A stretch of 40,551 nt of DNA from Pauljensenia sp. (GTDB lineage Bacteria; Actinomycetota; Actinomycetes; Actinomycetales; Actinomycetaceae), in contig JASBZF010000004.1 in the NCBI GenBank assembly GCA_029983625.1, forward strand, positions 1 through 40,551, written 5' to 3'. A program made the translations under genes and the position numbers. The first letter of the stretch is position 1. Every line of letters starts with the position of its first letter. This document shows, piece after piece, positions 1-8,459 of this stretch. The notes under the pieces were generated by a model. The model was not told the DNA's origin. It saw only the letters and a list, made by a program, of their open reading frames with translations, and ran no database searches.

Positions 1-850
1 CGCGCGTGCGGAGCAGCCGCTCGAATCCTCCTTCGGGAGCTTGAGGTGTCTTCCACTTAAAAAGAGGACTAAAAGACTGCACGTGACACCTCGAACACAG
101 GGGGTTACGTCGAGGGGTGAACTCTTCGCGCATGGCATCATGTTCAATTCGACTCCACAAAGCCTCAATCTCTGTGCTGAAATCTGCGATATCAGCGACG
201 CTCGGATCGAAAGTCAGAACCTGACCAGTTCGCAGATACACGAGCTGGGTACGTGCTGGTAAACGCGAAGACAAAGAGAGCAAAAGAGCGTAGAAACGCA
301 TTTGGAAAAGCGCCTCATCCTGAAAGCGCGGGGAAGGCGCTTTACCGGTCTTGTAATCAACAACACGCAACGCGCCCTCGGCATTGACGTCAATGCGATC
401 AATGAAACCACGGAGACGAACTCCCGAGGGCGTGACTGCTTCGACGAGCTCTTCACGTGCCGCAGGGGCGAGCCACTGAGGATTCTCAATGGTGAAGTAC
501 CTGGAAAGAAGATCGCGCGCATCCTGGATCCACGTCACCATATCCGAGTTGGTCGGGAAAAGTTCAAGGACGCGAAGATCTGTTTCGCGCATTGTCTGCC
601 AGTGAGACTCAAAGAGCTCAAGGGCCGCATCAAGCGTGCGCTCCTGTGCGGGAAGATCGAAAAGATGCTCAAGCACTGAATGGATGAGAGTACCAAGAGC
701 TGTATGTCGCGTCGGAGGATCTTGAATCCGATCCACAACGTGCAGGCGATACTGCAGGGGACAGCGCTCGTATTCCTTTGCACGTGAAGCGGAGAGTGCC
801 GGTGCGTGTACACCGACACTGAGCTGAGACGAAAACGCATGTGACTTCAT
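1..850 (-). CDS. RecB-family exonuclease (PD-(D/E)XK), cut by left window edge
   Basis: I translated this frame directly; it stays open to position 1, so the C-terminus lies outside the window. The N-terminal part has LSASRAKEYERCPLQYR and GTLIHSVLE, then GFIDRID and VVDYKTGKAP, then QMRFYALLL. These are the box, D and K motifs of the RecB-like PD-(D/E)XK nuclease family, expected to act in DNA repair. Toward the C-terminus there is LCSRCHVQSFSP, where relatives carry C-x2-C-x5-C for an iron-sulfur cluster together with the N-terminal Cys. The last Cys is Ser here (minus-strand codon at 70-68). The start is ATG at 850, with a TAGCGT box 7 nt upstream (leaderless). An alternative GTG at 871 is in frame. 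The gene is divergent from trmI, the same neighbour as in many actinobacteria. Confidence 0.85.
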   Translation of the reverse strand, partial: MKSHAFSSQLSVGVHAPALSASRAKEYERCPLQYRLHVVDRIQDPPTRHTALGTLIHSVLEHLFDLPAQERTLDAALELFESHWQTMRETDLRVLELFPTNSDMVTWIQDARDLLSRYFTIENPQWLAPAAREELVEAVTPSGVRLRGFIDRIDVNAEGALRVVDYKTGKAPSPRFQDEALFQMRFYALLLSLSSRLPARTQLVYLRTGQVLTFDPSVADIADFSTEIEALWSRIEHDAMREEFTPRRNPLCSRCHVQSFSPLFKWKTPQAPEGGFERLLRTR

Positions 851-857
851 GCCTCCA

Positions 858-863
858 ACGCTA
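858..863 (-). promoter_or_regulatory. -10 box for the RecB-family gene (leaderless geometry)
   Basis: TAGCGT on the minus strand lies 7 nt before the ATG at 850, which would put the transcript start at or next to the start codon. A GGAGG lies only 1 nt from the ATG, too close for a normal ribosome binding site. No good -35 is visible. Confidence 0.45.
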
Positions 864-917
864 ACGCCCACCGCCCTCGTCTGCGGATCTCACACAAGCC
901 GGAATCAACTTCAGCGC

Positions 918-923
918 TAGAAT
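918..923 (+). promoter_or_regulatory. -10 box for trmI operon (leaderless geometry)
   Basis: TAGAAT lies 7 nt upstream of the trmI ATG at 931. No Shine-Dalgarno sequence lies between them, so the mRNA probably begins at the start codon. This is the first promoter of the trmI-arc-dop-pup-pafA run and is divergent from the RecB-family promoter. Confidence 0.55.
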
Positions 924-930
924 TGCCGGG

Positions 931-1974
931 ATGAATACAACACCGGGGAACGATTTTCTTTCAACGCCCATCGGACAGCAGCGCAGGCGAGGACCACTTG
1001 CCGAGGGCGATCGTGTGCAAGTGCGTGACCCGAAGGGACGTTTTCATCAGGTGATCTTAGTCAAAGGGGGAACCTTCCAATCCAATCGCGGTTCCTTTCA
1101 ACACGATGACGTGATCGGTCTGCCCGACGGTCAAGTGATTGAAACTGAAGAGGGACGTCAATTCCAGATTCTGCGCCCCCTCCTCGTGGACTACACGATG
1201 GCGATGCCTCGCGGGGCTGCGGTTGTTTACCCCAAAGATGCAGGAACGATCCTGCACATGGCAGATATTTTCCCCGGCGCACGAGTCGTTGAAGCCGGTG
1301 CAGGTTCTGGAGCGCTCTCTATGGCATTGCTCAATGCCGTCGGTCCTTACGGTCACCTCATCTCGGTGGAACGCCGACAAGATTTCGCTGACATTGCGCG
1401 CGCGAACGTGGATCTGTGGTTCGGGACTGCGCATCCGGCGTGGGATCTGCGCGTTGGCGATCTTGACGCAGAATTGGAGACGATGCAGGCCAGAAGTGTT
1501 GATCGCGTTGTGCTGGATATGCTCGCCCCCTGGGAAAATATTGATGCCGTCGCACACGCACTTATTCCCGGTGGTGTCCTGTGCTGTTACGTTGCGACGG
1601 TGAGTCAGCTTTCGCGTCTGACTGAGGAACTGCGCGCCTGCGGAAAGTTCACAGAACCACTTGCCTGGGAGGATATGCGGCGCGAATGGCATCTTGCAGG
1701 ACTTGCGGTTCGTCCCGAACACCGAATGGTTGCTCATACGGGTTTCCTCCTGGTCACCCGTTCGCTTGCTCCGGGAATTTCCCCGCAGGCGCGTGCGACC
1801 CGTCCAGCGAAGTCCTCGGAAGGTAAAGGCGGTCAGTGGGATGAAGAAAAAGACTGGTCGGAACAGTCCGTGGGGGTGCGTATTTCCTCGGAGAAAAAGA
1901 TCCGTAAAGTGCGTCGTGATGTGACTGCAAAAGCCGACACCTGGGTGAACGCAGGGGAGAACTTCAGTGAGTGA
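931..1974 (+). CDS. trmI: tRNA (adenine(58)-N1)-methyltransferase TrmI
   Basis: This SAM-dependent enzyme makes m1A58 in the T-loop of tRNA. The 347-aa protein has an N-terminal beta domain containing VLVKGGTFQSNRG. A Rossmann methyltransferase domain follows, with VVEAGAGSGALSMALL as the SAM motif near residue 120 and VDRVVLDMLAPWE as the catalytic acidic region. The family is usually about 280 aa. Here a charged, lysine-rich tail of about 60 residues (from about residue 285) follows, with no recognised domain. The gene sits between a divergent RecB-family nuclease and arc, the standard actinobacterial context, and its last 8 nt overlap arc. The start ATG is supported by the upstream TAGAAT box. 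Confidence 0.93.
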   Translation: MNTTPGNDFLSTPIGQQRRRGPLAEGDRVQVRDPKGRFHQVILVKGGTFQSNRGSFQHDDVIGLPDGQVIETEEGRQFQILRPLLVDYTMAMPRGAAVVYPKDAGTILHMADIFPGARVVEAGAGSGALSMALLNAVGPYGHLISVERRQDFADIARANVDLWFGTAHPAWDLRVGDLDAELETMQARSVDRVVLDMLAPWENIDAVAHALIPGGVLCCYVATVSQLSRLTEELRACGKFTEPLAWEDMRREWHLAGLAVRPEHRMVAHTGFLLVTRSLAPGISPQARATRPAKSSEGKGGQWDEEKDWSEQSVGVRISSEKKIRKVRRDVTAKADTWVNAGENFSE

Positions 1975-3517
1975 GCACCCCCAGACGATACGCAGTGAGG
2001 AACTTCAAGACCGCATCGTATCGCTGGAGGAAAAGAACAAACGCCTCAGCACCGCACTGACGCAGGCCCGTGCAGAACTCGTTAAAGCTCAGTCGCAGCT
2101 ATGTGAATACCGCCGACCGCCGCTCACGCTTGCAGTGTTCCTTCATGCGGATCCGCACACTCGTGAGATCGAGGTGATGCTCAATGGCCGACACATGCGT
2201 CTAGCCGCATCTGCCACACTTGATCTGTCTGCACTGTCATGCGGCCAGCTTGTGCGCGTTGACGATCACCTCATCGCCATTGCCGCTGATCAGTGTGTGC
2301 GCACCGGCACGATGGTATCCGTCCTTGAACTCGTCGGCACAGACCGCGTCCTCGTGACTTCCCAATCCGGGCAAGAACACCTCCTCATCCTCGCAGGCTC
2401 CCTCAGGCACGGGAATCTACGTCCCGGCGATTCTCTTGTCAGTGACCTGCGCGCCGGTGTTGCCTATGAAAAAATCGTGCGTTCGGATGTGGAACAGCTC
2501 CTCACCCCCGAAGTACCTGATACCACTTACGCGGATATCGGCGGTCTGGACGCGCAGATCCAACAGGTTCGCGATGCGATTGAACTTCCGCTCACTCATC
2601 CGCAGCTCTATCGCGCCTACGGTTTACGTCCGCCCAAAGGCATCCTCTTATACGGGCCTCCCGGTTCAGGTAAAACCCTCATCGCAAAAGCCGTCGCACA
2701 CGCCCTTTCTGTGGAAAAAACAGGGAAAAAGACATGCTTTTTATCGATCAAAGGCCCAGAACTCCTCAACAAGTTTGTGGGGGAAACTGAGCGGCAGATT
2801 CGCGCCATCTTCGCCAGGGCGCGTTATTTGGCAGCGGGTAAAGTGCCGGTTGTTATCTTTTTCGATGAAATGGAAGCACTGTTTCGCACTCGCGGAACCG
2901 GTGTGTCCTCAGATGTGGAGACGATGATCGTACCGCAGCTGCTCGCTGAGATGGATGGTGTCGAATCCCTCGACAATGTTGTCATCATCGGCGCGTCAAA
3001 CCGTGCAGACATGATTGACCCGGCAGTTTTACGTCCGGGACGCCTGGATGTACGCATTCGTGTGGAACGCCCGGATCATGCGGGGGCACGAGACATTATG
3101 GCGAAACACCTGCGTTTCGATCTTCCGGTGCGCGCCGATGAAATCGCAGCTTTCGGCTCTCCTTCAGCTGCGATCCAGCACATGATTGACGCTGCAGTGG
3201 AGCGTCTTTTCACTCAAGATTCATCCACCGCACTTTTTGAAGCGAGACTCGCCTCTGGTAAACATATGCGGATCCACCTGTGTGACGTGGTCTCGGGAGC
3301 GATGATCGCTGGAATCGTCGAACGTGCGAAGAAAGCTGCCATTAAAGATTCACTTTCAGGTACGGAACCTGGACTCGCACTTGAGCATCTTCTGAGCGGA
3401 GTCGCAGAAGAAATGCGTGAAACAATCGAACTGGCACAGACCTCTTCACCAGATGACTGGGCGCGCACGATCGGACTGAGGGAAGAGATCGTTTCCATCG
3501 CACCGGTGAAGGAATGA
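1967..3517 (+). CDS. arc: Proteasome-associated/forked AAA ATPase Arc (Mpa)
   Basis: This hexameric AAA+ unfoldase recognises pupylated proteins. The 516 aa contain an N-terminal coiled coil (about residues 9-48) that binds Pup in homologues, then tandem OB folds (about 50-175), then the ATPase. Walker A is GPPGSGKT (230-237), Walker B is VIFFDE (296-301), the pore loop is KFVGETE and the arginine-finger segment is VLRPGRLD. The protein ends IVSIAPVKE soon after DDWARTIGL. Mycobacterial and other proteasomal Mpa proteins continue to a C-terminal GQYL tail that docks on the 20S proteasome, and that tail is missing. With no prcBA nearby, this resembles the proteasome-free type known from Corynebacterium, so the ATPase may unfold or remodel targets without degrading them. 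Confidence 0.95.
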   Translation: MSEHPQTIRSEELQDRIVSLEEKNKRLSTALTQARAELVKAQSQLCEYRRPPLTLAVFLHADPHTREIEVMLNGRHMRLAASATLDLSALSCGQLVRVDDHLIAIAADQCVRTGTMVSVLELVGTDRVLVTSQSGQEHLLILAGSLRHGNLRPGDSLVSDLRAGVAYEKIVRSDVEQLLTPEVPDTTYADIGGLDAQIQQVRDAIELPLTHPQLYRAYGLRPPKGILLYGPPGSGKTLIAKAVAHALSVEKTGKKTCFLSIKGPELLNKFVGETERQIRAIFARARYLAAGKVPVVIFFDEMEALFRTRGTGVSSDVETMIVPQLLAEMDGVESLDNVVIIGASNRADMIDPAVLRPGRLDVRIRVERPDHAGARDIMAKHLRFDLPVRADEIAAFGSPSAAIQHMIDAAVERLFTQDSSTALFEARLASGKHMRIHLCDVVSGAMIAGIVERAKKAAIKDSLSGTEPGLALEHLLSGVAEEMRETIELAQTSSPDDWARTIGLREEIVSIAPVKE

Positions 3518-3518
3518 C

Positions 3519-5030
3519 ATGAGGATTATTGGAACCGAAACCGAATACGGCATCTACCGTCCGGGAGACCCCTGGGCTAATCCGATTGCTCTGGCTACGC
3601 AAGCGGTCCGCCACTACGCTGAGATTTCCCGGCAGGGAACTGCTGCCCAAGGAGCTGAGCCAGTACGCTGGGATTATACGGGTGAGGATCCCCTGAACGA
3701 CCTGCGTGGAATGAGAATGTCGAGGGCGGCAGCGGACCCTTCCTTGCTGACCGACGATCCCTATCATCTTGCGCCTTCGGGAGGCTCGGAGAAGATTGCG
3801 CGACCCACACCAGAAGAACTCGCACTTCCCGCCCAGACAAGTGCAGTCCTCACCAACGGTGCGCGGCTCTACGTCGATCACGCTCATCCTGAGTATTCCT
3901 CCCCGGAAACCTTCGGTGCCTTCGACGCGACACTGTGGGATCGAGCTGGGGAAGTGATCGCCCAACGTATCATGGTGCGCGCCGAACAGGCCGGAGAACC
4001 TCTCGTCCTCGTTAAGAACAACACCGACGGTAAAGGGGCGGCATACGGTACGCACGAGAACTACCTCATGCGTCGCGATGTGGATTTCGACGAGCTTGTG
4101 CGCGGCCTCACCCCCTTCTTTGTCACACGTCCCGTCATTTGCGGAGCAGGTCGTGTCGGTATTGGCCAGAAGTCACAGATCCCCGGTTTTCAAATGTCTC
4201 AGCGTGCCGACTTCGTGGAAAATGAAGTGGGTTTAGAGACCACTTTCAATCGGCCGATTATCAATACGCGCGATGAACCTCATGCGAATCCGGCTTCCTA
4301 TCGACGGCTGCATGTCATCGGCGGAGATGGCAACATGTTCGACGTGTCGATCCTCCTGAAACTGGGAACGACCTCACTTGTCCTGTGGGCAATTGAACAG
4401 GGTATTGGCCTTGAGTGGGATGCTCTCACTCTGGACGATCCGGTGGCAGAAACCTGGAATGTGTCGCATCACCCGAATCTTGACTATCGCTTATCAACAG
4501 CGGGAGGAGCCTCCTACACGGCCGCAGAATTGCAGCAGGTGATCCTCGACCTCGTGCTGCAGACTTTTACCCGTCTTGGCCACACTCCAGACGAGGGCGA
4601 GCAGGCTGTGCTGACCCTGTGGCAATCGGTACTGGACCGTATGCGTTCCGACCTTTTCTCCGTTGCCTCAGAAGTGGAATGGGTGGCAAAGTACGCTCTC
4701 CTTGGACATTTCAAGGAGCGTTCGGGACTCCAGTGGTCCGACCCACGCCTTCAAGCGATGGATCTTCAATGGGCCGATTTACGACCGGATAAGTCTCTCG
4801 CCCTGAAACTGGCGCGCGCAGGACGAGTGAAGCGTCTTTTCAGCGACAACCAGGTTCAATCAGCTGCCGACACTGCGCCGCCGAACACGCGCGCGGCTCT
4901 TCGCGGACACGCTGTCGCTTCACGACCCGATTTGGTGAAAGCATCCTGGAGTTCACTTGTCATCGATCCGGGTGTCGGTGATCTGATTCGCTATCCGATC
5001 CCCGATCCGCACACAACAACTAGCCTCTGA
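3519..5030 (+). CDS. dop: Pup deamidase/depupylase Dop
   Basis: Dop deamidates the C-terminal Gln of Pup to Glu and also removes Pup from substrates. The 503-aa protein belongs to the carboxylate-amine/ammonia ligase-like fold. The N-terminal GTETEYGI holds the metal-binding glutamates. A Dop-type insertion with VRWDYTGEDPLNDLRG follows, and GARLYVDHAHPEYSSPE contains the catalytic aspartate region. The motif INTRDEPHA is shared with PafA. The start ATG follows the arc stop by one base. The gene lies immediately upstream of pup, which needs Dop because Pup here ends in Gln. Confidence 0.95.
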   Translation: MRIIGTETEYGIYRPGDPWANPIALATQAVRHYAEISRQGTAAQGAEPVRWDYTGEDPLNDLRGMRMSRAAADPSLLTDDPYHLAPSGGSEKIARPTPEELALPAQTSAVLTNGARLYVDHAHPEYSSPETFGAFDATLWDRAGEVIAQRIMVRAEQAGEPLVLVKNNTDGKGAAYGTHENYLMRRDVDFDELVRGLTPFFVTRPVICGAGRVGIGQKSQIPGFQMSQRADFVENEVGLETTFNRPIINTRDEPHANPASYRRLHVIGGDGNMFDVSILLKLGTTSLVLWAIEQGIGLEWDALTLDDPVAETWNVSHHPNLDYRLSTAGGASYTAAELQQVILDLVLQTFTRLGHTPDEGEQAVLTLWQSVLDRMRSDLFSVASEVEWVAKYALLGHFKERSGLQWSDPRLQAMDLQWADLRPDKSLALKLARAGRVKRLFSDNQVQSAADTAPPNTRAALRGHAVASRPDLVKASWSSLVIDPGVGDLIRYPIPDPHTTTSL

Positions 5031-5054
5031 TCGTGGACACGTATAAAGGAGACA

Positions 5055-5240
5055 ATGATGGATATCACTCAGCTTTTTACCTCTTCTGACACCGGTGACG
5101 ACCCGGATCAGGGCGAAACTACAGGGCGTGTCAGCGTCAGCGTCGAATCACTTGACGACATCCTCGATGAAATTGATTCCGTGCTGGAAACGAATGCCGA
5201 AGCTTTCGTACAAGGGTTCGTGCAGAAGGGCGGCCAGTAA
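5055..5240 (+). CDS. pup: Prokaryotic ubiquitin-like protein Pup
   Basis: A 61-aa protein that is covalently attached to lysines of target proteins. Its C-terminal half, SLDDILDEIDSVLETNAEAF followed by VQGFVQKGGQ, matches the conserved Pup region that forms a helix on the Arc coiled coil. The last residue is Gln, so deamidation by Dop is required before ligation by PafA. The N-terminal half is acidic and probably disordered. The ribosome binding site AAAGGAGA (about 5045-5052) precedes two consecutive ATG codons (5055 and 5058); either may initiate. The gene lies between dop and pafA with no prcB or prcA following, unlike mycobacteria. Confidence 0.96.
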   Translation: MMDITQLFTSSDTGDDPDQGETTGRVSVSVESLDDILDEIDSVLETNAEAFVQGFVQKGGQ

Positions 5241-5241
5241 A

Positions 5242-6630
5242 GTGAGACGCCGCGTCGTTGGAATAGAGACGGAATACGGGCTGATGGCGGCCCGAAGTGA
5301 TGGGGGAGCATCCACGATGGATGCCGAACATGCCGCTCACACTCTTTTCCAACCCTTGCTTCGCGCTGGACGCAGTTCGAATCTGTTCCTCACAAACGGC
5401 GGTCGTCTTTACCTTGACGTGGGCGCACACCCCGAATATGCGACTGCTGAATGTGATCGTCTGGAAGATCTGCTGGAACAAGATCGTGCCGGTGCCGCAA
5501 TTCTGAGCGGTCTTGCACGGCAAGCGGATGAATCCTTTGCAGACATGGGTGCGCCAGAGCGTCTTCACCTTTTCCGAAATAATCTTGACGCTCAGGGAAA
5601 CTCTTGCGGGTGTCACGAGAACTACCTGCTTCATCGGCGCAGGGATTTTCGTCAGGTAGCTGACGCGCTTATTACCTTCTTCATTACGCGCCAGATTCTC
5701 GTCGGTAATGGGAGGATCCGAATTGGAGCTTCGGGTGCGCATCTTGTGTTCTCCCAGCGTGCCGAGCAGATGTGGGATGCGGTCTCAGCTGCGACCACAC
5801 GGTCTCGCCCGATTATTAATACGCGCGATGAGCCTTTAGCAGATTCGGGTTCCTATCGCCGTATGCATGTCATTGTGGGGGATACGAATGTCGCAGAACC
5901 CACGACAGCGCTTAAAATCGGTGCGACTGAGATGCTTCTCCATGCGGTCGAAGAAGGGATTCGTATCGAAGATCTCGCTCTTGCGGATCCGATGCGAGCG
6001 ATCCGTGAAATCTCACTTGACCTCAGCGGTCGTACCGAAGTGGATCTCGCCGACGGTCGCAGGATGAGTGCGACTGCGATTCAAAAAGAAATCCGAGATC
6101 GTGTTCTTTCTTCACTTGATTGTGAACGCTTCGATGGCATTCACGCATACGTCGCTGACCTGTGGGGGCGTGGGATTGAGGCCATCGAATCGGGTGATTG
6201 GTCCGCTGTTGATACTGAACTCGACATCGCAATTAAGAAAAACCTCCTGGAGACCTATGCGACCCGTCTGGGAGTGGGGCTGGAAGATGCGCGTATCCGG
6301 CGCCTTGATATGTCGTATCATGACATCACGGACGCGGGAATCGCGAAGAAACTAGAGAAAGCCGGTCTGCTTCGTCGCCTTACATGTGATGAGGGTGTAA
6401 GGCGCGCAATGACGAATGCGCCGCTGACGACACGTGCGCATCTTCGAGGGAGGATCGTCGCGGCGGCAGAAGCTGCGCGAGCGGATGTCACGGTTGATTG
6501 GGTCCATGCACGTCTGGACGATCAATCAACCCCGCCGCTTACCCTGAATGATCCTCTTGTCAGCGAAGATCCCCGCGTGGATGCGTTCATCGAGCAGATT
6601 TCCTCGTCAGCACCGGTGCTTCCCGCATGA
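5242..6630 (+). CDS. pafA: Pup--protein ligase PafA
   Basis: PafA uses ATP to form an isopeptide bond between the Pup C-terminal glutamate and a substrate lysine. I chose the GTG at 5242, one base after the pup stop. It gives 462 aa starting MRRRVVGIETEYG, matching the family; an ATG at 5095 in the same frame would only add a meaningless stretch overlapping pup. The metal-binding ETE is at residues 9-11. GRLYLDVGAHPEYATAE carries the catalytic Asp, and INTRDEPLA matches the paralogue Dop. The C-terminal domain is present to about residue 460. The gene overlaps the following FKBP-like gene by 4 nt. Confidence 0.94.
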   Translation: MRRRVVGIETEYGLMAARSDGGASTMDAEHAAHTLFQPLLRAGRSSNLFLTNGGRLYLDVGAHPEYATAECDRLEDLLEQDRAGAAILSGLARQADESFADMGAPERLHLFRNNLDAQGNSCGCHENYLLHRRRDFRQVADALITFFITRQILVGNGRIRIGASGAHLVFSQRAEQMWDAVSAATTRSRPIINTRDEPLADSGSYRRMHVIVGDTNVAEPTTALKIGATEMLLHAVEEGIRIEDLALADPMRAIREISLDLSGRTEVDLADGRRMSATAIQKEIRDRVLSSLDCERFDGIHAYVADLWGRGIEAIESGDWSAVDTELDIAIKKNLLETYATRLGVGLEDARIRRLDMSYHDITDAGIAKKLEKAGLLRRLTCDEGVRRAMTNAPLTTRAHLRGRIVAAAEAARADVTVDWVHARLDDQSTPPLTLNDPLVSEDPRVDAFIEQISSSAPVLPA

Positions 6631-7634
6631 ATGAATCCAGGATTTCCCAGCCTTTCCCTTCGCGCCACAGAGCGCATCACGCTCGCCCTCGAAGGGGAAG
6701 AATATCGATCCTCTTTTTTGCGATTCTTGCCCTGATGGCACTAGTTCTGGCAATCCTGTGGGGTGTCTGGCGTTTCCTCCCTTCACAAGATGGAGCAGAC
6801 ACAGACCTTTGGGACTTGAATGGTCCTTTTGACCGCATCTTGGTTTCTGGGCGTGTGGGCGCTACGCCCGTAGTGGATTTTTCTGGACCGGTGAAAACTT
6901 CTGCGGTTAAGGTCCGGGAAGTGATCGCAGGTGATGGCCGTCAGATCACGCAAGGATCCCCGGTTTTGTTGGCGATCAGTGTCTTCGATGCGACAACGGG
7001 AGAGAACCTGGCTGAATCGGCGCGGCCTGATCTTTTCGTAGGAAAGGCAACACCAGAAGAACTGGGTACAGACCTTGCCTCTGTTGTGATTGGACGTAAA
7101 GAGGGTGCGCGCCTTCTTGCCATTCATCCGGTTGCTCAGGAACTCGGACAGACGGCGAGTGAACTCGTGGTCATTGACATCCTCTGGTCCAGTGCCAAGG
7201 GTATTCACGACCCCGTGAATGACATTGGTGTGGTGTCCGTGGCGATGCGTCCGACGGGTCCGCTTGTGTCCCACGATGAGAAAGCGCCGGATGGTTTAAC
7301 GGTTCAGAGTCTCATCGAGGGCGATGGCCCTCAGGTTGGAGTTGATGACTCTGTTGTCGCCCAGTATCAGGTGGTGGGGTGGACGGATGGGGTGGTCCGT
7401 TCCTCGACGTGGTGGACAGGAATGCCTGAGGTGATCGCACTGCCAGAGGCAATGAAAGGACTTGTGCAGGGGGTGACAGACCGGCGTGTCGGGTCACGTC
7501 TGGCACTGACGATTCCCGCAGATTTTGCTTCTGGAGATGACACTCTCATCGTCGTGATCGACATTTTAGGAACGGAACCTACACCCTCGTCAGATCCTGA
7601 GAGCAGGCCCGATGAGAACGCTCAGCCACAGTAG
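6627..7634 (+). CDS. Membrane-anchored FKBP-type peptidyl-prolyl isomerase-like protein
   Basis: This 335-aa protein has a basic N-terminus, one hydrophobic segment (about residues 26-50) and an extracytoplasmic part. There is no lipobox cysteine, so it is a signal anchor rather than a lipoprotein. The C-terminal region (about 225-320) resembles an FKBP fold: VVAQYQVVGWTDG, then LPEAMKGLVQGVTDRRVGSRL, then LIVVIDIL. An earlier region (about 100-200) repeats the same pattern, ending SELVVIDILW, suggesting two FKBP-like domains. Aromatic active-site residues are poorly conserved, so isomerase activity is uncertain. It probably assists folding of exported proteins. It overlaps pafA by 4 nt (ATGA). 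Confidence 0.75.
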   Translation: MNESRISQPFPSRHRAHHARPRRGRISILFFAILALMALVLAILWGVWRFLPSQDGADTDLWDLNGPFDRILVSGRVGATPVVDFSGPVKTSAVKVREVIAGDGRQITQGSPVLLAISVFDATTGENLAESARPDLFVGKATPEELGTDLASVVIGRKEGARLLAIHPVAQELGQTASELVVIDILWSSAKGIHDPVNDIGVVSVAMRPTGPLVSHDEKAPDGLTVQSLIEGDGPQVGVDDSVVAQYQVVGWTDGVVRSSTWWTGMPEVIALPEAMKGLVQGVTDRRVGSRLALTIPADFASGDDTLIVVIDILGTEPTPSSDPESRPDENAQPQ

Positions 7635-7637
7635 GAT
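7632..7637 (+). promoter_or_regulatory. -10 box for hisF (leaderless geometry)
   Basis: TAGGAT lies 6 nt before the hisF ATG. The AGGA inside it could instead serve as a ribosome binding site 7 nt from the ATG, so this site is ambiguous. Confidence 0.35.
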
Positions 7638-7643
7638 CAGCTT

Positions 7644-8417
7644 ATGTCTGTCGCTGTGCGCCTCATCCCTTGTCTTGATGTCGATGCTGGACGTGTTGTT
7701 AAAGGAGTGAATTTCGAGAACCTTCGTGATGCCGGAGACCCGGTGGAACTTGCCCGCTGTTACGGAACAATGGGAGCGGACGAAATCACCTTTCTTGATG
7801 TCTCTGCATCACGTGAAGGCCGTGCGACGATGCTGGATGTGGTGTCAGCAACCGCTGAGCAAGTGTTCGTCCCTTTAACAGTGGGCGGTGGCGTGCGTTG
7901 CGTGGATGATGTGGCGCGTCTCCTCGCCCACGGTGCCGACAAAGTGGGAATCAACACCGCAGCGATTGCGAATCCTGAGCTCCTCAGTCGCGTCGCGGAG
8001 CGTTTTGGCGATCAAGTCATCGTTTTATCTGTCGATGCGCGACGCTGCCCGCAAGGTGTCAACACCGCATCAGGATTTGAGGTGACGACGCACGGCGGGA
8101 AACGTTCAACGGGGATTGATGCGCTCGAATGGGTGAAACAGGCTGAGGCGCTCGGTGCGGGTGAGATTCTTTTGAACTCGATGGATGCCGATGGTGTACG
8201 CCAAGGTTTCGACATTGAGATGCTGACTCTTTTCCGCAGCGAAGTAAAACTTCCGCTCATCGCTTCAGGTGGCGCAGGCACGGTTGAGCACTTCGTGGAA
8301 GCAGCGCATACCGGCGTGAATGCTTTACTTGCCGCGTCTGTTTTTCATTTCAAAACTGTGGGAATTGACGAGGTGAAGCGCGGGCTTGATAGCGCGGGAT
8401 TTGAAGTGAGGATCTGA
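7644..8417 (+). CDS. hisF: Imidazole glycerol phosphate synthase cyclase subunit HisF
   Basis: HisF uses ammonia delivered by HisH to convert PRFAR to imidazole glycerol phosphate and AICAR in histidine synthesis. The 257-aa TIM barrel is typical in length. It shows LIPCLDVDAGRVVKG with the catalytic Asp at residue 12, LTVGGGVR, VIVLSVDAR with the second catalytic Asp, and IASGGAGT for phosphate binding. No hisH or hisA is in the window; hisE and hisG lie 26 kb downstream, so the pathway is scattered. The gene follows the FKBP-like gene by 9 nt. Confidence 0.96.
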   Translation: MSVAVRLIPCLDVDAGRVVKGVNFENLRDAGDPVELARCYGTMGADEITFLDVSASREGRATMLDVVSATAEQVFVPLTVGGGVRCVDDVARLLAHGADKVGINTAAIANPELLSRVAERFGDQVIVLSVDARRCPQGVNTASGFEVTTHGGKRSTGIDALEWVKQAEALGAGEILLNSMDADGVRQGFDIEMLTLFRSEVKLPLIASGGAGTVEHFVEAAHTGVNALLAASVFHFKTVGIDEVKRGLDSAGFEVRI

Positions 8418-8459
8418 ACGCGACACAAGCATCCAGAATGCCTGTGGGACACTGGACTC

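Noticed and set aside
1057..1737. Long minus-strand open frame opposite trmI
   Set aside because: No recognisable protein pattern, and it lies entirely antisense to a clear gene; similar antisense frames throughout were left out.
5042..5047. TATAAA just before pup as a separate leaderless promoter
   Set aside because: It overlaps a strong Shine-Dalgarno AAAGGAGA, and pup lies close behind dop, so ordinary operon translation explains it.
5095..5241. ATG start for pafA inside pup
   Set aside because: The extra 49 residues are a shadow of pup; GTG at 5242 gives the family N-terminus.
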